64,000 nt of DNA from positions 1,240,001 through 1,304,000 of the forward strand of contig WIUZ02000004.1 of the NCBI GenBank assembly GCA_015956445.1. The letters are read 5' to 3'. This DNA is from Thelephora terrestris. Lineage: Eukaryota > Basidiomycota > Agaricomycetes > Thelephorales > Thelephoraceae. Shown piece after piece: positions 23,435-34,978 of the stretch (the first letter of the stretch is position 1; each line of letters starts with the position of its first letter). Below the pieces are notes generated by a model. It saw only the letters and a program-made list of their open reading frames with translations. It was not told where the DNA came from and made no database searches. The translations under genes and the position numbers were made by a program.

Positions 23435-25625
23435 GGTGGCTGAGATAACCCGAGTGAGGTGGGACAGGTGCCGATCATAAATGTCGATGAGATCAGAGCC
23501 TTAATCGTTCAAATGTTTGTTCCCATCCCGCATCGCGTGGGATATGGGTCTGCGCTATACACATTTTGCTACGCCCATATGGTAAGCGGAGAAAGACGAT
23601 AGATAACTTGCAAATTATACGCCAATCCAAATAACATAACATGCACGCTTTGTTCCCAGTACTGGGTTATCGTACCAAGACGTGGGCCGTAAGCTACTAG
23701 ATTGTCGGAAGGGTTTGTATAGCAGTGTGGGGTGTGCGTAGGTATTGCTTAGTCAATGTCAGGAAGGGACATGTCTCCTCCTGAAAGAAAGCTTGCTGCC
23801 ACTTCAGCAGCAATGTGGTCGTGCATCTTGTACAAGTTTATCTCGTTGGCTAGAGGGGAGGACATCAGCGCCCTCCCTCAGTACAAAAAAAGGTGGCGCT
23901 CACCCGTAACCTTGCCCGTGGCGGCCGCGAGGGCCATCTCATGAGGTGACAGACGCGCGAATCCAATCCGCTCGCTTATGTTCTCTCCCGCTCTTATGCT
24001 GGACTGCTGAACCCTAGTGGCTCTATTTTTCCTGATCTTCTCGTAGAAAGAAACTCCGGCCTCTACGTCGCCAGTGAAGCTATACTTGTCGGAAAAGATG
24101 ATGCCGAGTGCAGCAGCGTCCTCGATGGCCTGACAGGCCCCTTGGGCTTGATGCGGCTATTTGCCACGGAATCTAAGAACACATCCGGGAAAAGAACGGG
24201 TGGGTATGACTGACCAGCATTGGGTGAGCAGCATCACCCAGAATGCATGCCTTATCCTTGTGCCAATGCTCGTATGGTTGGTGAACGTACAATCTCCAAG
24301 GCATGCGGTCGACGGAGTGTTTGATCACATTAGCACATTCGGGGTCCAATTCGCCACAGTTTCCCTGTAGGATTTCTTCCACTGGCACCTCCTTGAACTC
24401 GAACCCTTCTTTGTGGTGATTTGTCGACTCCGAGGGCATGAAACCTGAAAGTAAAGATCCAGCTATCACGAAACGATGGAAGTGAATTGGATACATACAG
24501 AAAAATGCCACGACATCTCCCCCAGAGCATGGACCCATGACGATCTTGTAGTAATTGCTGCGTCCATTCTTCCCTTCTGTCCCTCCCCAAACTTGGCTGC
24601 AATCGATCTCAGGAGAGATGAAACCTCGCACTCTGTAGTGTACTCACACAACAGGCTCATATGTGTGGCCGGCAAGACCGAGTCGTTTGATTTCCTCAGT
24701 GCGAATGTAACCCCTGTAGCAGGTCTGCGCTGCCGCACGCACATCCGGCGTGATACCAATCTGCTCACGAACAACAGACTTGAAGAGACCGTTTCAGCTA
24801 ACCGTCGAAGTCGAATGAATGCTATGTTCACCCTGATGCCATCTGCGCCGACGACAAGGTCAGCGGTGACCGTCCTGCCGTTTGTGAAAGTGATAGCGCC
24901 AGCCTCGTAATCGACGCTCTCACAGCTAAAATGGAACTCAGTACCCTGGTATATACGGCGAGTGGACGGTCGCACGTGTGATTGACGACGAACTTGCACG
25001 GCGTGCCTTTTCCTTCCTCGGAAGTTGCAGCGTGAAGGAGGCCTTTGTGCAGATCTTTACGGTGGAACATATAATGCACGCTACCCCAAGCAGCTTCGTA
25101 GTCACCCAGGTCAAACTGTTTGAGGATTTGACCAGTCTCCCAGTCACGGCCGACGAACTTTTGATGAATAACGGGTTTCATCATCGAAATGTTGACTTCC
25201 CATTCCCGGAGCCACTGGCTACCTTGAACAAGAGGGCGCACGAACTTGTGAGTGTCGAGCGTTGATAGCGACCGCAGAACATACCATTAGCAGCACAGGC
25301 AAGGAAGGAACTGACTTCAACGTCGGAGGTCCTGCGTTCGAAGATCTCGACTGCATGGCCAAACCAAACTTTCAGATAGACTATCCACACTTTCATCCCG
25401 TGGGGACGAACCGACATGACCTGCCCGTCGGAGCGCAATGGCAGCAGAGAGACCACCGATGCCACCCCCTACAATAGCAACCTTGAGTTGTTTGAAAGTC
25501 GAGGGCGGAAAGGAAGAGGGGTGAGGAGAATCCATAGAAGTGGGATTAATAGCTGTGAAGGGCTATGAGATTGTAGAGAGCCTGGCGATAGGCTTGTTAT
25601 ACTGGATTCGCGTTCCTCGGATCTG
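22951..25625. repeat. Segmental duplication, source copy (ULA1 5' part + FAD monooxygenase)
   Basis: This segment starts inside an exon of ULA1, runs through the ULA1 promoter and monooxygenase 1, and ends ~90 bp upstream of it. It aligns with 25856-28235, including non-coding stretches (for example the ACATTCAAATG-like and CGGAGAAAGA blocks between the genes). Edges are estimates from where similarity fades. Confidence 0.75.
23749..25535 (-). CDS. FAD-dependent monooxygenase, salicylate hydroxylase-like (copy 1)
   Basis: Group A flavoprotein monooxygenase that would hydroxylate an aromatic ring using FAD and NAD(P)H. The ATG is at 25535 (MDSPHPSSFPPSTF). The Rossmann motif VAIVGGGIGGLSAAIALRRAG is at ~18-38; an intron then leads to VEIFERRTSDVEV. 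The DG motif is VTADLVVGADGIR and the FAD-ribityl GD motif KACILGDAAHPM. One intron splits Cys-Phe in VVAFFCFMPSE. The last exon carries QGACQAIEDAAALGI and ends GGDMSLPDID. No targeting signal is visible, so it is likely cytosolic. About seven introns. It looks intact. The true substrate (salicylate, phenols or a lignin-derived aromatic) cannot be told. Confidence 0.85.
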
Positions 25626-25855
25626 ACATTGCGCCTTAATCATCGCGCTGAAGAATGTATTGATCGGTCGGCCCCACTGGTGCTGCTTGCCCGGAAACAC
25701 GTCCCACGACACGCGGGATCCCGCCAAGTGCTGACATGCACACACATCCCAGTGGGGCAGAGAACGCGGCGGTGATCCGCACGCGCTACAGTCCGACCAG
25801 CGCTTCAAGGAACGTCGTACTGTATCTGATGGCACTCCTCCACTTCAGCCTAAGT

Positions 25856-26150
25856 AAACCTCCTCTCGAATTTTGACTACCAGATATACCCTCTACTTCA
25901 TCGTCCAACTCACGTGGCAGAAAGGCGACAGCCTTCTCCGCTCACAATTTTCCGATACTATGGTGACCGTTGAGGAAAAGATTGTTTCCCGCATCATCAG
26001 GGGGCCTGACGATGACCGTGAACTGACTATTCCATGGCCAGAAGCAGCCCACAACATGAACTTTCGTTCGGACTCCTTGCTGATCAAGTCAATAGTGGAT
26101 CCCTGCACCTAAACCGACCGTCGTATCACCACGCCTTGTTGTCTGGTTTA
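25856..26150 (-). pseudogene. ULA1 5' fragment (relic)
   Basis: Truncated, non-coding copy of the ULA1 5' region. The minus strand reads STIDLISKESERKFMLWAAS where the parent has STIGLISKEFERQLRLWAAS. Pieces of the downstream exon (around the parent's FFLNGSN and ISDTSNF parts) are still recognisable. About 90 bp of the parent (the block around 23133-23221) is missing and the reading frame is lost. It has no promoter-to-stop gene structure and lies between the start of monooxygenase 1 and the end of monooxygenase 2. Confidence 0.85.
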
Positions 26151-26366
26151 TCTGGATGTCGAACATTCAAATGGTTGTTTTCCTACCGCACCGTGGGCGA
26201 TATAAACCTGTACTATGTACTTTTTTTTATACATTCAGAGAGTGCGCGGAGAAAGATGACAGCAATAACATTACTTCCAAAACACAGGCTAGTTCGAATG
26301 GTGTCGTAAGTTGCGCCCTTTGTTTTTCAGTACAAGTCTATTGTACCGAGACGCTGTCGATAATGA

Positions 26367-28147
26367 TCAAAGTCGGGAAGGTACATGTTTCGTCCCCAAA
26401 GAAAGCCTGCTGCCAACTTCAGCAGCGATATGGTTTTGCATGTTGTAAAAGTTTATCTCGTTGGCTGTGAAGGAGTGTGTCGGTGATCTCCGCACGAGGT
26501 AGGAAACAGGCGCTTACCCGTGAGCTTGCCCATAGTGACCGCAAGGGCCATATCATGAGGCGGCAGGCGTGCGAATCCAATTCGTTCGTCCGTGTTCTCA
26601 CCCCCTCTTATACTAGCCTGCTGAACCCTCGTGGCTCTATATTTCCTGATCTTCTCATAGAAAGAAACTCCGGCCTCCACGCTGTTGGTGAAGTTATACT
26701 TATTGGAAAAGATGATGCCGAGTGCAGCAGCGTCCTCGATGGCCTGACAGGCCCCTTGGGCTTGATGCGGCTTTTCCCACATGATCTAAGAACAAGATTC
26801 GGGGGATGAACGGGTGGATATTACTGACCGGCATCGGGTGGGCGGCATCACCCAGAATGCATGCCTTACCCTTGTGCCAATACTCGTACGGTTGGTGAAC
26901 ATACAATCTCCAAGGCATGCGGTCGACACAGTGCTTGATCAAACTGGCACAGTCTGGGTCCAAATCGCTATAGTTGCCTTGAAGGACTTCTTCCACCGGC
27001 ACCTCCTCGAACTTGAATTCTTCTCGGTGGTGGTTTGTCAACTCCGCGGGCATGAAGCCTGGAGGCAGAGATCCAGCTATCACGGAAAGATGAGGTGGGT
27101 GGTCACCCACAATATATCGCCACGACATCTCCCCCGGAACACGGGCTCATGACGGTCTTGTAGTAATTGCTACGACCGTTCTTCCCTGGTGTCCCTCCCC
27201 AAACTTGCCTACAAACGATCTCAGAAGAAATAAAACCTCGCACTCTGCATTAGACTCACACAACAGACTCATATTTGCGACTGGCGAGACCGAGATGCTT
27301 GATTTCCTCAGCGCGAACGTAACCCCTGTAGCAGGTTTGCGCTGCCGGGCGCGCATTCGGCGTGATACCAATCTGATCGCGGACAACAGACTTAAAGGGT
27401 CCGTTTCAGCCAACCGTCGAAGTTGATCAAGAAAGACCTTCACCCTGATGCCATCTGCACCAACGATAAGGTCGGCGGTGACCGTCCTGCCGTTTGTGAA
27501 AGTGATGACGCCAGCCTCGTAATCGACGCTCTCGCAGCTGATTCGGAACTCAGTGCCCTGATGTATACGGCAAGTGGTCTGTCACACCTGTAATTGATGA
27601 AGAACTTGCACGGCGTGCCCTTTCCTTCCTCGGAGGTCGCAGCGTGAAGGAGACCTTTGTGCAGATCTTTACGGTGGAAGATGTAGTGCATGCTACCCCA
27701 AGTAGCTTCGTAGTCGTCCAATTCGAACTGTTTGAGGATATGGCCGGTCTCCCAGTCGCGGATGACGTACTTCTGGGCGATAAAGGGTTTCATCATTGAG
27801 ATGTCAACTTCCCATTCTCGGAGCCATTTGCTACCTTTAACAAGAGGGCGCGCAGAATTGTGAGCGTCGAGTGTTGGTGATGACCGCAGAACATACCATT
27901 AGCAGCACAGGCAAGGAAGGAACTGACTTCAACGTCGGAGGTCCTACGTTCGAAGATCTCGACTGCAAGGCGGAGCCAAACTTTCAGATAGACTATTCAC
28001 AGTTTCATCCCGTGGAGACGAACCAACGTGACCTGCCCGTCGAAGCGCAACAGCAGCGGATAGACCACCGATGCCGCCTCCTACAATAGCGACCCTGAGT
28101 TGTTTGAAAGCTGAGGACGAGAAGAAAGAGGGCTGAAGGGAATCCAT
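26367..28147 (-). CDS. FAD-dependent monooxygenase, salicylate hydroxylase-like (copy 2)
   Basis: Tandem duplicate of the preceding monooxygenase with the same exon plan. The ATG is at 28147 (MDSLQPSFFSSSAF). Motifs kept are VAIVGGGIGGLSAAVALRRAG, TADLIVGADGIR-type DG motif, HKGKACILGDAAHPM and QGACQAIEDAAALGI. The intron inside the Cys-Phe codons is conserved (AIYCFMPAE). The C-terminus differs: it ends GTKHVPSRL instead of GGDMSLPDID because the last bases diverged. All splice sites I checked are usable, so it is probably functional. Differences from copy 1 cluster in introns and in the KYNFTNSVEAG / KYSFTGDVEAG region, and may mean changed substrate choice. Confidence 0.83.
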
Positions 28148-28631
28148 GCCAGAGGAGGTAGTAGGTGTGAAGAGCTATAAGATCATGGATAACATGGCAA
28201 CAGCAAGTTGTTATACTGTATCCAAAATCCTGGATCCGAAATCAACGCCTGATTCAACGAGCTGGTGAATACATTGATTGGTCGCACCTGATTGGTTAAC
28301 GCGAAGTGAAAGGCCTGGACATTGGGCGGTGGGATTTCTTGGGAGCCCTCACCGTGTTTGGTAACGACGTTCCGGTGCTATAATAAATGGCCAGGAAAGA
28401 CCGGCCCTCTCCATGATGGAACTAGCTGTGTTGCGGAAGGCAAGGTGATGGGAATGAACGGTTCGGCTTCCCGGCCCCATCTGCGACGGCACTTGATTTG
28501 AGTATGCAACAATATATTTTCGTAGTCTAGTGGATGCAACCTACAACCGACGGCTCCCTGTGGCAGGCAAAGGAATGAGCGACCGCGGGAAATATGTCCC
28601 GATCCGAAAATTTCCTCACCTAGTCTGTTCC
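28148..28631. other. Intergenic, divergent promoters
   Basis: About 480 bp between monooxygenase 2 (minus) and PUF6 (plus). The first ~90 bp still align with the upstream DNA of monooxygenase 1 (shared GTGAAG...CTAT and TTGTTATACTG). An open frame runs into PUF6 from 28530, but the ATG at 28632 gives the better start. Confidence 0.55.
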
Positions 28632-31035
28632 ATGACCTCTGGGGGAAGGCCATCAAAAAAGCGAGCTGCTCCCTCGCAAATAGGGCCAAAATCGAAAAGA
28701 GTACACTCTGAAAAACCGCGCAAAAAAGATGAGAAGCCTGATGCTGTGAAGCGCAGTAAACCCGTAACTCTTCTGCGAACCCAGGACTCGGACATCAGTT
28801 CTGATGGAGAAGGCGAGGGTTCGTCAGAGGAAGAGAACGCGGAATTAGCAGATGACGGCGAAGGGAAGCTAGATGTTCAGGTTAAAGACCCCAATGGTGA
28901 GTGTCGGGTTTAACGTTCTGAAACTGAGCGGAATGCTGATTGATCGAACCGTCCAGCTGCAAGGGAGGCGCACAAAGCGCAGAAAATTCTTCTTGACCAA
29001 CGAAAGGCTTCAAAACCTCATGCTGCGCTTCTCCAAGACGCTAAGCGCATATGGAGCCTTGCCCGGCAGAAAAACATGGGCTCGGGGCGGAAGAAACATA
29101 TCACCGATCTAATGAACACTGTCCGGGGTCATGTCAAGGATATCGTCTTCAAACACGATGCCAGTAGGATCATTCAGACTATCGTCCGCTGGGGCGGACC
29201 TTCCGAACGGAATGAGATTGCTACAGAGCTCAAGGGGTCGTTCAAGGAACTGTCAGAGAGCAAATATTCCAAGGTACGTTCCTACGCGCCTACAAAGCAG
29301 TGGAGCACCAAGCCTGAATGGACTAGTTTTTAGTGACCAAGTTGATCCGGTACTGCCCCTCCCAACGTACTTCAATCCTTGGAGAACTACGCGGTCGTGT
29401 CTTACGCCTCCTACTACACCGGGAAGCCTCGACGGTCATTGCCGACGCTTTCGAACTCTACGCCAACGCCTATGAGCGCTCTCTCCTGGTCAGGGACTTC
29501 TATGGAAAGGAGGCCGCACTATTTTTCTCGAGCACTATCGGGAGCGACGCGGATAAGGAGAAAGCGAAGAAGGGCCTCAAAGGTGTTTTGGAAGATGCTA
29601 CGCCCGAACAACGGACAAGAATTCTAAATGCGACAAAAGAAACCATCATGACGATGTGAGCTCTTTATTAACGTGGTCCATATGAGATTTCTGATCCACC
29701 ATAGATTGAACAATCCAGAAAAAGGTTCGGTAACGCACGCCGTCGTTCACAGAGCACTGTGGGAGTACTTGTCAAGTTTGGCTGAACTCGAGAACGAGGC
29801 CGAACGGGAAAAATCGTGGAAAGATATCTTCGAAGCGTATGGTCTCCGACACCTCTTGTGTCCTTGATCTCTAACCCAGACCTTCAGGTGTCAGGACGTC
29901 CTCGCAGAAATGGTGCACACGAAAGATGGTTCACGGCTCGTTCGTGAATTCATCGCTCGAGGCTCAGCAAAGGTGACTGGGGTTCGGTAGGAACGTTCAG
30001 CGCTCATGCTACTTTGTTGTTACTAGGACCGAAAACAAATCGTCAAGGGGATCAAACCCTATGTGGAACGCATGAGCCAAGAAGAGCATGCACAGTTGGT
30101 TCTTTTCTCCGCCTTCGATATAATCGAGTGAGCCCCTTTACTTCCACCTCGCCCTCAATTTCCTCACGTTGGTGCCACGTCTTCAAGCGATACGAAGCTG
30201 GTGTCCAAGTCCCTTGTCTCTGAATTGACGGCTGCCGCTCCGACTATCTGGAAGTCTACGCATGGCCGTCGATCGCTGTTGTACCTGATCGCCCCGCGCA
30301 GCCGACGGTATTTCACTCCAGCCCAAATCGCTACCATGGCAGAAACGGACGCAACGAAGGCCCAGACCAGCAAGAAGGATGATTCCGTGCGAGTCACAGA
30401 GATTCGGAAGGCCGCCTCAGAGCCTCTCCTCGAGTTTGTCGCGAGACATGGAAAAGAGGTAGCGTTAGACACCGGTGGAAGCTTGCTCGTCCTCGAGATA
30501 TTACTTCAAACAGATGGCGGTACGTGCTTCCGGAGCTTTTTTTCATTCGCCGTTAGCCCCTGGGCGTTCGCACCGAACAACATCTGATCGTCCCTCGCCT
30601 TCGCTTGTTTCATTTTTAGACCAGACTGCGGCCATTCAAACCTTGCTCGAATTGATCGCAGCCCCCTATCCCTCCCCATCGCATCCGATCGACTCCTCTC
30701 ATGTTGCGAGACTGTACAAAACGCTCTTGCAAGGTGGACACTTCGATCACTCCTCGAAATCCATCACGAAAGCTTCGTCTTCTTTTTCCCCTTCGAGCTT
30801 TGCCTCGGCGTTCCTGGTTGTCGTCGGTCCAGATGTGACTGTGGCTATGGCGCAGGGGAACGGTGCATTTGTCATTGCTGAGTTGTGTAGTCGAACCAGC
30901 GCAGAGGGCACAGGCGAGGAGAAGGCGTTGTTGCGGATGTGGTTCGCGGAAGAGGTTCGTAAGAGCATTCGGGACAAGGAGCTGAAGGGCAAGAGCGTTC
31001 TCCTAGAGAGCATCGACACCTTGTTGTCTGTGTAA
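28632..31035 (+). CDS. PUF6: Pumilio-family ribosome biogenesis protein Puf6/PUM3
   Basis: Nucleolar RNA-binding protein of the Puf6/PUM3 group, needed for 60S ribosome assembly; yeast Puf6 also represses ASH1 mRNA. The start MTSGGRPSKKRAAPSQ begins a basic-acidic tail (SDGEGEGSSEEENAEL). The fold of PUM-type helical repeats starts at ARQKNMGSGRKKHITDLMN, with FKHDASRIIQTIVRWG, FLVTKLIRYCP, HREASTVIADAFELYANAY, MVHTKDGSRLVREFIARG and ARHGKEVALDTGGSLLVLEI. The C-terminal part ends GKSVLLESIDTLLSV. Seven or more short introns are required (for example GTACGT at ~29275 before FLVTKL). It is the usual length (~650 aa) and appears intact. Confidence 0.9.
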
Positions 31036-31406
31036 ACAATTGTGTGGCTAGTGTCTCCGTTGCTTGAAACAGGAATTGTGGTCATGTTGACCAGGCTTCA
31101 GGCAGACCGTACAGTGTGACGAGGCAGTCCGTGATCCAGCTTGCATTTCCTATACAAGACTACAATGGGGTAAGATCTAAAAGCAAAGACAAACGTATGA
31201 TCAAGTGTTATTCACTACGAGGAGCTGGAGAGTCGGCGGTAGAAAAGATGGTCAATGCAAAAAGGAAAAGTCACAAGAGTGAGTCAAAAAAGTCATGAAA
31301 CTTTCGTCAAAGTCCCGGGCACAACGATGCTGAATAAATGCGAGAGATCTGAGAGGAAATAAAGTAGCAGTAATATTAATGTCAATGTCCGCCAAATGTC
31401 CAAAAC
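31036..31406. other. Convergent intergenic region
   Basis: This is the 3' flank shared by PUF6 and the copper radical oxidase. It is A/T-richer than its neighbours (around 31340-31390), as expected for 3' UTR DNA. I see no gene. Confidence 0.5.
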
Positions 31407-33832
31407 TCATCGGAATCTTGTTAGTCCGACCGTGCTAGCATTGTGGTCACCTTGCAGGTCGTAAGGGTCGAACTCTCCACTTGAAGTTCCGCCGGGGTAT
31501 AGTGAAGGTAACACGAGATTATCTCTGCTTTGGCCCCATTGTGTCATATCACTGCGCTGCAAGGGGGCAAAAGAAGCGGAGTCAGTATCTCGTTGACGCA
31601 AGGATTTTGAGGCCTCCGCGTCGTCACCAACACTCGGACCAGTCTCATGCGGAAGGAGAGTTCCAGAGGTGTGCCTTTGTGTCACGACGCGACGGCGCCG
31701 CACAAAAAAGAAACCGAGGATCGTACCGAAAATGGCCAGGACAGCAATCGCAGTAGCGACGATTCCACCAATGGCACCGTGAGACAAGGACGGGGCACCG
31801 TTGCTACCAGTGTGATTACTGCTAGAGTTGTTAGATGAACCGCTTCCGTTGGCAGAACTATCGAGAACGTTGGCAGGAAGGGTATCGACAGGGTTCATGG
31901 TTTGCGTCTCGATGTTGCCGCTGCCGACAATGACATAGGTTCCGTTGCTGGGTATGCCGTTGACAGTCACGAAGACAAACGCGGGTCCGGGTTGGAAAAT
32001 GTTGGCGTTGGGGGGCATCTGAGCAACATGGTACACGATTGAACCGTCCTTGTTAACAGTGTATGTGTTGTTCAATTGGAGGGAACGTTGGCCCATGTTC
32101 ATGGCGTGAGTAGTCCAACCTGGACGGATGACCATGATCATCGTGTTCTGGGCAGCAGTGTTGCCGGATCCAGAATAGGAAGAGGCAGGGATGGTGATAT
32201 CGAAGTGATTGCCGCCATAAGTAAGGGTCTGAGGGATACCAGTAGGGACAGGACGGTTGGATGAGTAGTAGGGGGGATAGAAATATTCAACCTGGTAGGT
32301 GGTGGGGTAAATGGTTGTGAGGTTGACGTCAACGTTGGGGTTGGAGCCAGCAATCATGACTGAGCCATCGGGGAGGAGCATGGCCGAGGAGTGGTACAAG
32401 CGGGGGATGCTTGAGGTTGAAAGACCTTGCGAACTCCATCGAGAGCCCTTGGCAGCGTTAGGGTTATAGATACTGGGACGACCAACAGGCCCAGCAGCCA
32501 AAGACATTCCGTATGGCATCTGTGCGTATGTGGGAGTGGTGAGAGTCCTTTCAGCGTATCCAGCGGTACCGTTGAGACCACCGTTAACGACGAGAATAGT
32601 TCCGTCGGGAAGGCTGATGAGCTGACCCATCGTGCGGGACTCTAACAAATCGTCATCCTGCACCCAAGTGGGACTGGATCCATCGAGTGGCTCGGGGGTG
32701 ATGCGTTGGCAGTCCTTGGAAGCGGGAACGGCCCAGGTGTCAACAAACGGCCAGGAGTAGTTACCCCAGTCATATTCTGGCATGTCGCTACCACCGCAGA
32801 AGAGGATGGTGGGGTTATAGTTGTTTGCCGGGGTCAACGGAAGCATGGCGACACCTCCGGATGCGGGGTAGACTCGAATGACGCCGTTGGGCATATCGGG
32901 AAGGCGGTTCTCGGCGAAAGTGTCAGGATTCCATAACATGGCGGAAACGTTGGCCTGAATGAACATGTTTCCGGATGGCATCATGAAGGCGTGAGCGTAA
33001 GAGTTGAGACCAGATGTATCGACCATAAACTGCATCTGCTTAGCGGGGCCGGTGGATGGGAAAAACTCGACAGTTGGCTCAGCAGCACCTCCTTCGGTTG
33101 CGGGGTCAGTGTTGGGGTAGTTCCTATTGATGTAACCACCGTTGACGAAACCACCGATCAAGGTGATTGTACCGTTGGCGAGGGGCTCTGCCGACGAATA
33201 CCATCGTGACTTCTGCATCTGCAACACGTTGGCATTCTCCCACCAGCCACAGGCGGGATTTGAGACGATGTCTGAATTGGAGCCGGTGCACGGGTTGATG
33301 ATACGAATGGCACGGGTACCGTCGTAATCCTGATAGGTCGCGTCATACGAAGCTGAGCCTCCGCCAGGGTTTAGAACAGAGCCGAGGTTTCCACCGGGGC
33401 TGACAGCACCATTACCCCCGAAGGTGGTGAAAGAGCCGTTGGGAAGATGCATTCCGGAGGAACAGAAAGTGTTGGAGTAAACTTCAAGAACGTTTGCCTT
33501 GTTGGAGGCGATATCCCTGTCCCAATAAGAATTAGGACACCTGGAGATATTTACGCGGGGGTCAGGTGCTCACCAAATGGAACCCCAAGCAGGATGACCG
33601 TTTATTTGTTGACTGTTACCCTCGGCCTTGTCGAGGATGTAAACCTTTTCTTCATTAGCGAGGAACATCTGTCATGGGCATAGATAGTGAGGAACTGAAG
33701 GGAAGGATGCACGAAGACACTGACCATCATGGCGGACACTAACGAGTCCCCCTTGGTGGCGATTGTGCCAGGTTGCTGCGCTGCGACGGAAGAAGCCAGC
33801 CCGAGGGCCAGCAAGGAGAGGCTGGAATACAT
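31407..33832 (-). CDS. Membrane-anchored copper radical oxidase (glyoxal/galactose oxidase family)
   Basis: Extracellular oxidase that turns aldehydes or alcohols into acids or aldehydes and makes H2O2, feeding peroxidases. The ATG at 33832 opens a signal peptide (MYSSLSLLALGLASSVAA). Two short introns precede one large exon. Active-site residues are all present: Cys ~88 in FCSSGMHLPNG and Tyr ~176 in RWYSSAEPL (the thioether cofactor), Tyr-His ~444-445 in PRLYHSSAMLLPDGS, and His ~540 in GWTTHAMNMGQR. The family C-terminal domain follows. After an N/S-rich linker comes a membrane helix (~650-675, IVATAIAVLAIFGTILGFFF), a stop-transfer RRRR and a ~75-residue cytosolic tail. About 770 aa in all. 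Confidence 0.93.
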
Positions 33833-34978
33833 GGGTCGGTATTCCGATGAAAATTATTAAGAGAGAGGATATAAAAGGGGAAACTTGGGGCCCCCTGAGA
33901 GTCAGAGGACAGGTGGTTGTTGGAGAGAAAGGAGCGTGGTGAGGGAGAAAGAGAGGTTGAGGAGGCAGTCCACAAATTGCCGTTTTTGTATGGAACCTTA
34001 TTATGTAATTCACGCTCGACATGTGGTTTCTTTTCCGGTCGAAGGCAATCTTCATTACTCTCGCTCTTCCACCTCGCTTATTCTTCGCTACAAAATATAT
34101 TCCCTAGTATCGATTCACCTGCCCAGAGGCGTCCAGGTCGTCCACAGTCGCGCGCCAGGCACCGCCCAGGCTGCGCTGCACTCGCGACGGATCAGCAGGA
34201 CTCACCCTTGGGCAATTCATCAATTCCTCTTGGAAACCGCCAGGCGGATCATCGGCACCGCGTCCATCCATCAGATGCCGTCCCAGTCTCTCTCGGCCTG
34301 TCTTTCCCCTTCTCTTCCTCCTGAACGGCCTGATTTCTTCACGGTAAGTAAAAGGCTGTCATTCCATCGCCTTCAAGCTGCTCTGAACCCACTCGTTCAC
34401 CGGCCGAAACGTTGAAACCATTACGCGAACACCCCTTACTCAAGTAAGAAGCTCGAGTACCGATTTACCTTCCTTGCCAGAGGTTGACATTTACGCGTCT
34501 GACCGAAGGATAAATATATCCCGAGACCGCTATTGGCCAACCCTGTTCCTCCGCTCGTAAGCAATAATCTCGCTCTCCCCGAGTAATCTTCCCACACCCT
34601 CTTACCTTGCCGATGTTGTGGTTACCGCACGCCTTCGGTTCCTGAAACTCGCGAGTCAGCATCAACAAGGCTTGCGACTTTCCAATGGTCAACAAATGAG
34701 TGATGCGCCCGGCCGGTACATTATTTATCTTCACCCATGTGCCTGATGCTTCCATGGAGGAGGTTACGAATGGCTGATATGATCTCTTCACCTCACCGAC
34801 GTGTCTCATGTGGTCACATCCGGTGAAATTGGGGGAGGGTATACAGGGTGAAGAGGCTTCGCAGCATAACATATACACATAATAGCGCTTGCATTGAAGC
34901 GCGATCCAGGGACAGAATAAATCGTACAATTTCAAGATACAAGAAAAGATCTCCGCATTCTCGAGGCCCTCGTGTGAA
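33833..34978. other. Intergenic region
   Basis: About 1.15 kb. The stretch before the oxidase has a CTTTTATATCC element (minus strand, near 33870) some 40 bp from the ATG, a possible core promoter. Open frames at 33885-34415 and 34465-34935 have no recognisable content. The right part is probably the LanC-like gene's 3' UTR. Confidence 0.5.

Larger units (their letters stand above)
25856..28235. repeat. Segmental duplication, derived copy (ULA1 relic + FAD monooxygenase)
   Basis: The derived copy lies in the same orientation as the source. It begins with a decayed piece of ULA1, continues through spacer DNA still alignable with 23435-23748, and contains monooxygenase 2. About 230 bp of unshared DNA separates it from the end of the source copy. 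Many substitutions and indels mark it as old. Confidence 0.75.

Noticed and set aside
28520-28600. tRNA-like A box (TAGTCTAGTGG) upstream of PUF6
   Set aside because: No B box (GGTTCGANNCC) follows at the right distance and no acceptor-stem pairing is visible.
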